The notes beneath the pieces were generated by a model. The model did not search any database and was not told the origin of the DNA. It saw nothing but the letters and a program-made list of their open reading frames with translations. A stretch of 5,120 bases of DNA. Origin: Bryobacterales bacterium (GTDB lineage Bacteria; Acidobacteriota; Terriglobia; Bryobacterales; Bryobacteraceae). Position 1 is the first letter of the stretch. Every line of letters begins with the position of its first letter. The position numbers and the translations under genes are program-made. The stretch lies in the NCBI GenBank assembly GCA_003132865.1, contig PKYZ01000886.1, positions 1 through 5,120 on the forward strand. The letters are read 5' to 3'. Shown here in pieces: positions 1 to 5,120 of the stretch.

Positions 1-183
1 TATCCGCTGGTAAACATTCTCCATCTGAAACGGATGTCCGCAGCTTGGGCACTTTGCCGCCTCGGCGGAGACGGCGCTCTTACACGCCGGACATTCGGTC
101 AACGTGGTAGCTCGGGTGGCGGTGGTTTGCCCATCCGGCGCATTGTGTTGCTGTTTCTTCTTTCGTTGCGATGGAAGAAACAT
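1..183 (-). CDS. Small zinc-ribbon protein, partial at left edge, probably frameshifted near its N-terminus
   Basis: The minus strand is open from ATG at 183 to the window edge, giving 61 residues with no stop. A basic, Gln-rich patch (QRKKKQQH, residues 6-13) and a Thr/Ala-rich linker lead to a zinc ribbon. The ribbon has two CxxC knuckles: CPAC at 31-34 and CPSC followed by GHPF at 45-52. This is the common bacterial zinc-ribbon type, which binds structural zinc; the specific role is unknown. The ATG at 183 has no Shine-Dalgarno sequence. The same frame stays open upstream to an ATG at 228, which would add MYFCRFSWFSQSTFF. The strong ribosome binding site at 242-248 instead serves an ATG at 235 in another frame, which encodes a membrane segment. 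The true protein was therefore probably a membrane-anchored zinc ribbon broken by a one-base indel. The C-terminus lies outside the window. Presence of the zinc ribbon is well supported; the start is not. Confidence 0.6.
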   Translation of the reverse strand, partial: MFLPSQRKKKQQHNAPDGQTTATRATTLTECPACKSAVSAEAAKCPSCGHPFQMENVYQRI

Positions 184-235
184 GAAGAAAGTAGATTGCG
201 AAAACCAGGAGAATCGGCAGAAGTACATTACTCAT
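80..235 (-). other. Out-of-frame N-terminal membrane segment of the zinc-ribbon gene (51-codon ORF)
   Basis: An ATG at 235 lies 6 bases after a perfect AAGGAGG. It starts MSNVLLPILLVFAIYFL, a single hydrophobic helix of the kind that opens YajC and other small N-terminally anchored membrane proteins. The frame then degenerates into unconvincing sequence (HVSSIATKEETATQ and onward) and stops at 80-82. Moving to the zinc-ribbon frame around 183-192 by removing one base would give IYFL followed by MFLPSQRKKKQQ. That restores the usual pattern of a membrane helix, a short polar turn and a basic cluster. I read this ORF as the displaced 5' end of the neighbouring zinc-ribbon gene, not as a separate 51-residue protein. 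The cause could be a true mutation, a sequencing error or, less likely, recoding. Confidence 0.5.
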
Positions 236-241
236 TCGAAG

Positions 242-248
242 CCTCCTT
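242..248 (-). promoter_or_regulatory. Strong ribosome binding site (AAGGAGG)
   Basis: On the minus strand the sequence reads AAGGAGG, then six bases, then ATG at 235. This is close to ideal anti-16S complementarity and spacing. It decides in favour of 235 as the intended start of the leftmost gene, over the ATGs at 228 (13 bases away) and 183 (no site). Confidence 0.7.
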
Positions 249-314
249 ACTCCACTATGGATCGCCTGCGGCTGCGGGTGTCAGTATGTCAATTCTCAAT
301 CAACGCCCACACTC

Positions 315-1655
315 TTACCTCAGCCCGGGCGGTACGCCGCCCCAGCGCCGCCACACGGCAAACGCAACCACGCCGCTGGCCAGCACTGCCAGGCCGCAGA
401 GTACGAACGTCCAGCCGGACGTGGCGAACACGTACACCCAGCCGGCCAGCGCCAGCACGCTGGGCAGCGGATACAGCCACATCCGAAACGGGCGCCGTAT
501 GTCCGGCCGGGATTTGCGCAGCACCACCACCGCCGCAATCTGGCCGATGAACTGAATCAGGATGCGCGCAGTCAGGATCGCGGAGACGACCCAATCGAGG
601 CTCAACATCCCGCCCGCTATGGCGAGCGCGCCGATCACCAGCAGCGACACGTGCGGGAAATCGCCGGTCGGGTGCAGGCGCGCGAAGGGTTTCCAGAAGT
701 ATCCATCGAGCGCGGCAGCGTAAGGCACGCGGCTATAGGCCAGCAACAGCGCGAACACGGAGGCCACCGCCGACCACAGGATCAGCACGGTCACGGCGCG
801 GCCGGCCCACGGCCCGTAGAGCACCTCCATGAAGCGGGCCGCCACGAACTTCGATTGCGCGGCTTCCCGCCACGGCACCACCGCCATGATGGCGATGGTC
901 ATCAGCGCGTACATGGCGCCCACCAGCAGCACCGAGAGCACGATGGAGCGCGGCATCGTGCGCTCCGGCCGGCGGACTTCGCCGCCTACGAAACAGATGC
1001 CGTAGTAGCCGAGAAAGTTGTACATGGCGATCAGAGTGGCGCCGCCCAGTCCGGCCATGAAGGCCGGCGAAATCGCGAAGGCGTGCGGCGGAAAATCGAA
1101 GGCGCGGCGGGCGTCGAAGTGTGCGAAGCCGGCGGCCACGATCCACGCCACGGTGGCCAGCATGCCGATCCATAGCACCACCGTCAGGCGGCCTACGAAC
1201 TGGATGCCGCGGTAGAGCAGCGCGATGACCAGCACACCCACCACCAACACCGCCAGGTGCATCTGGAAAGCGCCCATGCCGCTGCGGAGATAACTCAGGT
1301 ATTGCGCGAAGCCGATGTAGCCGGAAGCGATCTCGAGCGGCCCGCTGAAGACGAATTGCCAAATGAACAGAAATGGCAGCAGCGTGCCCAACCGCGTGCG
1401 GCGGAAGGCCTCGCGCAGGTACAGATAGCTGCCGCCTTCACCCGGCATGGCTGCGGCCAGCTCCGCCCACACCAGCCCGTCGCAGAGCGCCAGTACCGTG
1501 CCCACGGCCCAGCCCAGCAAGCATTGCGGCCCGCCCATGGCGCCGATCAGCAGCGGGATAGTCACGAAGGGGCCCACGCCGACCATGTTGCTCATGTTCA
1601 AGGCGGTGGCTTCGAGCAGCCCCAGCCCGCGCGTCAGTCCGTGCCGTTCGGCCAT
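315..1655 (-). CDS. APC-superfamily amino-acid/polyamine-type permease
   Basis: This is a 446-residue integral membrane transporter of the inner membrane, of the amino acid-polyamine-organocation type (AA_permease_2-like). It is expected to carry an amino acid or amine by secondary transport; the substrate cannot be read from the sequence. About 12 hydrophobic segments are visible, and the length is normal for the family. TM1 carries NMVGVGPF (residues 23-30), the unwound Gly-rich substrate site typical of the family. TM2 ends in an acidic residue (E65), followed by the conserved loop MPGEGGSYLYLREAF (70-84). TM6 has YNFLGYYGICFVGGEV. I start it at MAERHGLTRG because conservation-like sequence begins there. 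In-frame ATGs at 1670 and 1685 would add 5 or 10 residues (the longest beginning MPPRAMVQRT). None of the three has a Shine-Dalgarno sequence. It diverges from the DinB-family gene and stops 79 bases upstream of the start of the zinc-ribbon gene on the same strand. Confidence 0.9.
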   Translation of the reverse strand: MAERHGLTRGLGLLEATALNMSNMVGVGPFVTIPLLIGAMGGPQCLLGWAVGTVLALCDGLVWAELAAAMPGEGGSYLYLREAFRRTRLGTLLPFLFIWQFVFSGPLEIASGYIGFAQYLSYLRSGMGAFQMHLAVLVVGVLVIALLYRGIQFVGRLTVVLWIGMLATVAWIVAAGFAHFDARRAFDFPPHAFAISPAFMAGLGGATLIAMYNFLGYYGICFVGGEVRRPERTMPRSIVLSVLLVGAMYALMTIAIMAVVPWREAAQSKFVAARFMEVLYGPWAGRAVTVLILWSAVASVFALLLAYSRVPYAAALDGYFWKPFARLHPTGDFPHVSLLVIGALAIAGGMLSLDWVVSAILTARILIQFIGQIAAVVVLRKSRPDIRRPFRMWLYPLPSVLALAGWVYVFATSGWTFVLCGLAVLASGVVAFAVWRRWGGVPPGLR

Positions 1656-1665
1656 CGTTCGTTGT

Positions 1666-1694
1666 ACCATAGCCCGAGGAGGCATTCATGTTTA
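1666..1694 (-). promoter_or_regulatory. Candidate sigma-70-type promoter for the permease
   Basis: On the minus strand TAAACA (1694-1689) and TATGGT (1671-1666) are separated by exactly 17 bases. Each matches four of six bases of the TTGACA/TATAAT consensus. Transcription from it would begin around 1658-1660, only a few bases before the ATG at 1655. That would explain why the permease lacks a ribosome binding site. The elements overlap the start of the divergent DinB-family gene. Weak hexamers like these occur by chance, so this is a suggestion only. Confidence 0.3.
1676..1682 (+). promoter_or_regulatory. Ribosome binding site of the DinB-family gene
   Basis: GAGGAGG ends five bases before the ATG at 1688. 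The site fixes that start over a later in-frame ATG at codon 12. Confidence 0.7.
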
Positions 1695-2203
1695 CACCCG
1701 ATCAAGCCAAAGGACTGTCCATGGTTTTCCTGCAAAGCCTGGGCAACGAAGTTCCCACCACGCGGCGCGTGCTGGCCGCCGTTCCGGAAGCGCAGCTCGA
1801 TTTCAAGCTGGGCGAGAAAGGACGCACCACGCGCGAACTGATGTGGCACATCGTGCACAGCGAGAAATGGTTCGGCGAAAGCATCGCCGCGGGCAGCTTC
1901 GAGGGAGGCGGCTCCGATGGACCGGCGCCCGCAACGGCGGCGGAAATCCTGGCCTATTACGACCAGCACGTGCCCCCGATTTCCGGTAAGATTGCCGCGG
2001 TCTCCGGCGAGCAACTCGCGGCGCCCGTGAATTTCTTCAACGTGTTTAATCTGCCGCTGGTGCTGTACATGGATTTCTGGATCAAACACACGGTGCATCA
2101 CCGCGGCCAGCTCAGCATGCATCTGCGGGCGATGAACGCGCACGTGCCGGATATCTACGGCGGCAGCGCGGATGAGCCGTTTCAGATGCCGGCGACAGCT
2201 TGA
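1688..2203 (+). CDS. DinB-superfamily protein
   Basis: This 171-residue soluble protein matches the DinB/YfiT-like fold, a four-helix bundle that usually binds a divalent metal through three histidines. Candidate ligands are in place: MWHIVHSEKWF holds H54 and H57 (one of which would be the helix-2 ligand), and WIKHTVHHRGQLSMHLRA holds H134 and H138 spaced as HxxxH. The C-terminal VPDIYGGSADEP is also characteristic of the group. Length is usual for the family, and the protein looks intact. Members include thiol-S-transferases (bacillithiol or mycothiol type) and proteins of unknown role induced by DNA damage. The name DinB here does not mean DNA polymerase IV. The specific reaction cannot be assigned. 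The gene has a strong ribosome binding site and is divergent from the permease. It lies 55 bases before the glycosyltransferase cluster, on the same strand. Confidence 0.9.
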   Translation: MFTPDQAKGLSMVFLQSLGNEVPTTRRVLAAVPEAQLDFKLGEKGRTTRELMWHIVHSEKWFGESIAAGSFEGGGSDGPAPATAAEILAYYDQHVPPISGKIAAVSGEQLAAPVNFFNVFNLPLVLYMDFWIKHTVHHRGQLSMHLRAMNAHVPDIYGGSADEPFQMPATA

Positions 2204-2206
2204 AAA

Positions 2207-2226
2207 GCGGGTCCTGGAGGACCCGC
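2207..2226. terminator. Perfect 8-bp hairpin after the DinB-family stop; possible terminator
   Basis: GCGGGTCC (2207-2214), loop TGGA, then GGACCCGC (2219-2226) forms a perfect GC-rich stem starting three bases after the stop at 2201-2203. In the plus direction there is an A run before the stem but no T run after it, so it is not a standard intrinsic terminator for the DinB-family gene. Read on the minus strand the stem is followed by TTTT, which would fit a weak terminator for antisense transcription entering from the glycan genes. It could also be an mRNA-stabilising 3' structure or a partial terminator. Confidence 0.4.
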
Positions 2227-2258
2227 GCAGGACTGGAGTCGTGCCCCACGGGAGGGGT

Positions 2259-3272
2259 ATGCCCGAACTGTTGGTAACGGTGGTGGTCCCCACTCTGGCC
2301 GGGGATGCGAGGCTTCAGGAATGCGTCGCCGCCCTGGAGAAGCAGACGCAACGCGATTTTGAAGTGATTATCGTCGACAATAGCGGCTCCGGCGCAGTGC
2401 GGCGCAACGGGGCGGCGCGGCCGGGTGTGCGGGTGATCGAAGAACCGCGCAATGTGGGTTTCGGCGCGGCCATCAACGACGCTTTCCGCCAATCGCGCTG
2501 CCGGTATCTCGCCACGCTCAACGACGATGCGGCGCCCGATCCCGGCTGGCTGGCGGCCCTGGTATCGGCCCTGGAAGCGCGGCCCGATGCCGGCATGTGC
2601 GCCTCGCAGGTGCGGCTCTTCGGCGAAGATACGCTGGATTCGGCCGGCATGCTGGTCTGTGGCGATGGCAGCAGCAAGCAGCGCGGCCACGGGCGTCCGC
2701 CGAAATTCTTTCCGGTGGCGGAAGAGGTCCTGTTTCCCAGTGGCTCGGCGGCGCTCTACCGGCGCGCCATGCTGGAACAGATCGGCGGCTTCGACGAAGA
2801 CTTCTTCCTGTATTGCGAAGACACCGACCTGGGGCTGCGCGCGCGCTGGGCCGGCTGGCGCTGTCTCTACGCGCCGGAGGCCGTGGTGGAGCACCATTAT
2901 TCGCACTCGGCGGGGCGCGCTTCGCGGCTGAAAGCTTATTACGTGGAGCGCAACCGCCTATTTGTGCTGGCCAAGAATTTCCCGTTGCGTATGCTGGCCT
3001 CCGCGCCATTTGTGTCGCTGGCGCGATATGCGTGGCATTTGCGATTCATGCTGCGCGGACGCGGCACCGCCGCCCGGTTCCGCCTGGAAGGCGACTCGGC
3101 CTGGCGCATGCCCTTTTACGTGCTGCGGGCGCACGGCGCGCTGCTGCTCGATGCACCGTCCCTGTTGCGCAAACGCCGCGAGATCCGCCGCACGGCGCGC
3201 CTCACGCCCCACATCTACGGGCGGCTGCTGCGCTCGCATTCCATTTCGGCGCGGCGCGTGGCCGAGCTTTGA
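2259..3272 (+). CDS. GT2 family glycosyltransferase, WbbL/rhamnosyltransferase-like
   Basis: This is a 337-residue cytoplasmic or membrane-associated GT-A enzyme that should transfer a sugar from a nucleotide-sugar to a glycan or lipid acceptor. The N-terminal Rossmann-like half shows VTVVVPT (6-12), VDNSGSG (39-45) and the metal/nucleotide motif LNDDAAPD (87-94). FPSGSAALYRR (159-169) and GGFDEDFFLYCEDTDLGLR (176-194) follow, with E187 and D188 as the likely catalytic acidic pair, then VEHHYSHS (210-217). The C-terminal part, with KAYYVERNRL and a basic tail, is usual for the COG1216 group. Donor and acceptor are not readable. I use ATG 2259, preceded by GGGAGGGG at a short distance. The frame extends upstream to an ATG at 2172 inside the DinB-family gene, but those 29 residues (MSRFRCRRQ and onward) do not resemble the family. 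A GTG at 2241 is another option. It is the first gene of the tightly packed glycan cluster. Confidence 0.88.
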   Translation: MPELLVTVVVPTLAGDARLQECVAALEKQTQRDFEVIIVDNSGSGAVRRNGAARPGVRVIEEPRNVGFGAAINDAFRQSRCRYLATLNDDAAPDPGWLAALVSALEARPDAGMCASQVRLFGEDTLDSAGMLVCGDGSSKQRGHGRPPKFFPVAEEVLFPSGSAALYRRAMLEQIGGFDEDFFLYCEDTDLGLRARWAGWRCLYAPEAVVEHHYSHSAGRASRLKAYYVERNRLFVLAKNFPLRMLASAPFVSLARYAWHLRFMLRGRGTAARFRLEGDSAWRMPFYVLRAHGALLLDAPSLLRKRREIRRTARLTPHIYGRLLRSHSISARRVAEL

Positions 3273-3274
3273 CG

Positions 3275-4066
3275 ATGCCGGCCATGACCACGCCCCAAGA
3301 TGCGTTGCTCATCATCGTTCCGGCTTATAACGAGGAAGCCGCCGTAGGAGGCGTGGTGCGCGCCATCCAAGCCGCCATGCCGGGAACGCCGGTGCTGGTG
3401 ATCGACGATTGCTCGCTCGACGACACCATCGCGGCGGCGCGAATGGCGGGGGCCGAAGTGCTGCCGCTGCCGCATCACCTGGGCCTCGGCGGCTGCGTAC
3501 AGGCGGGCTATAAACTGGCGTTCTCGCTGGGATTCCAGTACGTGATTCGCGTGGATGGCGACGGCCAGCACGACGCTCGCGACATCCCGCGCATCCTCGA
3601 ACGGCTGAAGAGTACGGGCTGCGAAATGGTGATCGGCTCGCGTTTCGTCGAGGAAAACGGCTCGAGCACCGGCAAAGTCCGGTCGCTGGGGATTCGCTTT
3701 TTCCGGCTGGTGCTGCGTCCCATTTTGGGCAAGCCGGTGCACGACCCCACATCGGGCTTCGTCGGCGTGAACCGCAACGCGCTGGGAGTCTTCAGCCGCA
3801 GCTTCCCGCTGGAGTATCCGGAAATCGAGGCCCTGGTGGTGCTGCAGCGCCGCCGGTTCCGCTTCGAGGAAGTGCCCGTGAAGATGCTGCCGCGCCTCAC
3901 GGGACGATCTTCCATAACCGCCCGCGTATCGCTTTATTACATCGCCCATGTGTTGCTGGGCGTTTTCGTGAATATCCTGAAATATGACCGCCGGTTTCAT
4001 CGCGCCCAGGGAGCCTCGCCCAAACAGGGTGCGCAGCGTGGCCCCGGAGCCGGAGCGGGAGGATAG
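3275..4066 (+). CDS. GT2 family polyprenyl-phosphate glycosyltransferase (dolichol-phosphate-mannose-synthase-like)
   Basis: This 263-residue enzyme resembles DPM/DPG synthases, which move a sugar from a nucleotide donor to polyprenyl phosphate at the inner face of the membrane. Motifs run in the expected order: IIVPAYNEE (13-21), VLVIDDCSLDDT (40-51), LGLGGCVQAGYKLA (69-82) and the DxD signature VDGDGQHD (93-100). VIGSRF, HDPTSGFVGVNR and EVPVKMLPRLTGRSSI follow. A single moderately hydrophobic stretch (SLYYIAHVLLGVFVNILK) near the C-terminus may dock it to the membrane. There is no multi-TM C-terminal domain of the GtrB kind. The last 18 or so residues are low-complexity Gly/Ala/Pro. Start 3275 is two bases after the preceding stop and has no good Shine-Dalgarno sequence, so translation is probably coupled. 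An ATG at 3284 is an alternative. The sugar is unknown. Confidence 0.9.
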   Translation: MPAMTTPQDALLIIVPAYNEEAAVGGVVRAIQAAMPGTPVLVIDDCSLDDTIAAARMAGAEVLPLPHHLGLGGCVQAGYKLAFSLGFQYVIRVDGDGQHDARDIPRILERLKSTGCEMVIGSRFVEENGSSTGKVRSLGIRFFRLVLRPILGKPVHDPTSGFVGVNRNALGVFSRSFPLEYPEIEALVVLQRRRFRFEEVPVKMLPRLTGRSSITARVSLYYIAHVLLGVFVNILKYDRRFHRAQGASPKQGAQRGPGAGAGG

Positions 4067-4420
4067 ATGGACCGCCTGTTAAATGTGACCACCGTACTGA
4101 GCATTTTGCTGCTCGTCATGGTGCTGATCTCGGTGCGCCGCGCGCACATTCGCGTGGAGTATTCGGTGAGCTGGCTCCTCACCTGCGTGGCGATGTTGGT
4201 GCTCTCGCGCAGCCGGCCGGTGCTGGAGGTCATCACGCGCTGGAGCGGCGTGCCGGATACCCCGCTCACGCTGTTCCTGATCTCCGGCGCCCTGTTCCTG
4301 ATCATGTTCTTCCGTTTTTCGATCATCATTTCGCACCTGCGCGACGACAATGTCGCTCTGGCGCAACGCGTGGCTATCCTGGAGTACCACATACACAGCC
4401 TGGAGAACCATGAAGAATAG
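4067..4420 (+). CDS. DUF2304 family small membrane protein
   Basis: This 117-residue protein has three hydrophobic segments, near residues 5-23, 33-48 and 67-89. They are followed by a charged heptad-like helix (SHLRDDNVALAQRVAILEYHIHSLE, 89-113) that may form a coiled coil. The RR-containing loop after TM1, the SWLL of TM2 and the final LAQRVAILE match what I know of DUF2304, a family often encoded beside polyprenyl-phosphate glycosyltransferases. No enzymatic residues are evident, so a structural or partner role in the membrane is likely. The start codon follows the TAG of the upstream glycosyltransferase with no gap, and a GGGAGGA lies in the end of that gene. Its own end overlaps the next gene. 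The family call is by pattern and length, from memory. Confidence 0.8.
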   Translation: MDRLLNVTTVLSILLLVMVLISVRRAHIRVEYSVSWLLTCVAMLVLSRSRPVLEVITRWSGVPDTPLTLFLISGALFLIMFFRFSIIISHLRDDNVALAQRVAILEYHIHSLENHEE

Positions 4421-5120
4421 GAAACAAGTCCGCAGGGCGGGTGCGGCGCCGCCGGTGGTGGCCGCCGCAACAGCCGGCCGCTTGCATCCGCAATGGCACT
4501 ACTTCGCGCTGGGTGTGTTGGCCGCGGCAATCGTGGTGCTGTGGGCCTACTCGCCCTCGATGAGCGGACCGTTTCTGTTCGACGACAATTTTCTCCCCTT
4601 CGCGATTTCGAACATCGCCACGCAGCCTCTCTCCGCGTTTCTCCACGGCCAGCGCCCGCTCCTCATGGCCACTTATTGGATGAGCGCCCGCCTTTCACCC
4701 GACGATACGTGGTGGTATCACTTCTTGAACGTCCTCATTCACTGCATCGCTACCAGCCTGGTATTTTTCATCGTCCGGCGCTTGCTGGTGTGGGCCAACC
4801 TGGGCGAATCGCGGCGCGGTCTGCTGGCCGGCCTGGCGGCGGCGCTGTTCCTGCTGCATCCGGCACAGACCGAAGCGGTGGCCTACGTGGCGGGCCGTTC
4901 CGACGCGCTCAGCGCGATGCTGGCATTCTCCGCGTTCACGGTCTTCCTGTATCGCCGGGAAAGCGCCATCAGTTGGACGACGGCGCTGGCGGTGCTGCTG
5001 CTTTTCGGCGCGGCGCTCACGTCCAAGGAAGACACCATCGCGCTACCGGCTCTGCTGCTGTTGACGGACTACTGGTGGAGTCCCGGCTCCGGGTGGGAAG
5101 GCATCCGGCGAAATTGGCGG
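4410..5120 (+). CDS. TMTC-like GT-C membrane glycosyltransferase, N-terminal part, cut by right edge
   Basis: The frame is open for 237 codons to the end of the window. A basic Ala/Pro-rich N-terminus precedes TM1 (about 31-47). The first outer loop then holds GPFLFDDN (53-60), an acidic pair (D58, D59) placed where GT-C enzymes keep their catalytic acid. Further family-like elements are RPLLMATYWM (82-91), WYHFLNVLIH (102-111), LLHPAQTEAVAYVAGRSD (148-165) and TSKEDTIALP (204-213). These fit the bacterial relatives of TMTC O-mannosyltransferases (DUF1736-type), which often end in TPR repeats; that end is not in the window. Expected role: transfer of a sugar from a polyprenyl-phosphate donor to a protein or glycan outside the cytoplasm. 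GGAGA sits four bases before the ATG. The start lies inside the DUF2304 gene (11-base overlap), so coupling is likely. Substrate is unknown. Confidence 0.82.
   Translation, partial: MKNRKQVRRAGAAPPVVAAATAGRLHPQWHYFALGVLAAAIVVLWAYSPSMSGPFLFDDNFLPFAISNIATQPLSAFLHGQRPLLMATYWMSARLSPDDTWWYHFLNVLIHCIATSLVFFIVRRLLVWANLGESRRGLLAGLAAALFLLHPAQTEAVAYVAGRSDALSAMLAFSAFTVFLYRRESAISWTTALAVLLLFGAALTSKEDTIALPALLLLTDYWWSPGSGWEGIRRNWR

Noticed and set aside
287..292. A perfect TTGACA on the minus strand upstream of the zinc-ribbon gene.
   Set aside because: No acceptable -10 element lies 16-18 bases downstream (the spot reads GCAGGC). The nearest candidate, CATAGT, is 27 bases away, so I do not call a promoter.
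1656..1685. N-terminal extension of the permease to the ATG at 1685.
   Set aside because: The extra residues (MPPRAMVQRT) are not family-like and have no ribosome binding site. They would also need transcription to start upstream of the candidate promoter. It remains possible.
34..1841. Plus-strand open frames across the permease and the leftmost gene (for example 34-555, 651-1175, 1257-1841).
   Set aside because: The composition is that of antisense to a membrane protein (His/Gln/Arg-rich), with no recognisable domain. The minus-strand permease accounts for the region.
2172..2258. N-terminal extension of the first glycosyltransferase into the DinB-family gene.
   Set aside because: GT2 enzymes normally begin just before the VVVPT strand. 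ATG 2259 does so and has a purine-rich site before it; the extension translates the hairpin region.
2597..4066. A 489-codon open frame that would fuse an alternative reading of the first glycosyltransferase to the second.
   Set aside because: The region before 3275 in this frame is Arg/Ala/Pro-rich shadow sequence, while the other frame carries all GT2 motifs. The openness is a GC-rich codon effect, so no fusion is called.
2112..4530. Long antisense open frames (2112-2906, 2518-3009, 3215-4000, 3997-4530).
   Set aside because: They mirror well-supported plus-strand genes, are rich in Arg, His and Ala, show no family motifs and lack convincing starts.

Overview
The window is GC-rich and densely coding, with short intergenic gaps and extensive open shadow frames. 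A DinB-family protein, an APC permease and a GT2/DUF2304/TMTC-like cluster together suggest a soil-type bacterium such as an Acidobacteriota (Solibacter-like) genome. That assignment is an impression from protein style, not a proven placement. I see no rRNA, tRNA, CRISPR array or insertion sequence. There is no non-coding stretch longer than about 80 bases.

Left part, minus strand (1-1655): a small zinc-ribbon protein runs off the left edge. Its best ribosome binding site and a clear YajC-like membrane segment lie in a different frame from the zinc ribbon, so the gene looks frameshifted. Upstream of it is a complete APC-superfamily amino-acid/polyamine-type permease with about 12 membrane segments. 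The permease has no Shine-Dalgarno sequence but has a plausible promoter a few bases before its likely start, so its mRNA may be nearly leaderless.

Middle (1688-2203, plus strand): a complete DinB-superfamily protein with intact candidate metal-binding histidines and a strong ribosome binding site. It diverges from the permease across a gap of 32 bases. A perfect 8-bp hairpin directly follows its stop codon.

Right part (2259-5120, plus strand): four tightly packed genes form a surface-glycan cluster. In order they are a WbbL-like GT2 glycosyltransferase, a dolichol-phosphate-mannose-synthase-like GT2, a small DUF2304 membrane protein, and the N-terminal 237 residues of a TMTC-like GT-C membrane protein cut by the right edge. 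Spacings are 2 bases, 0 bases and an 11-base overlap, so translation is probably coupled. The arrangement suggests that the second GT2 makes a polyprenyl-phosphate sugar, possibly helped by the DUF2304 protein, and that the GT-C protein uses it on the outer face of the inner membrane. This is inference from families and order. Nothing here is clearly a wholly new system; the most unusual points are the frameshifted zinc-ribbon gene and the GT2-DUF2304-GT-C module.
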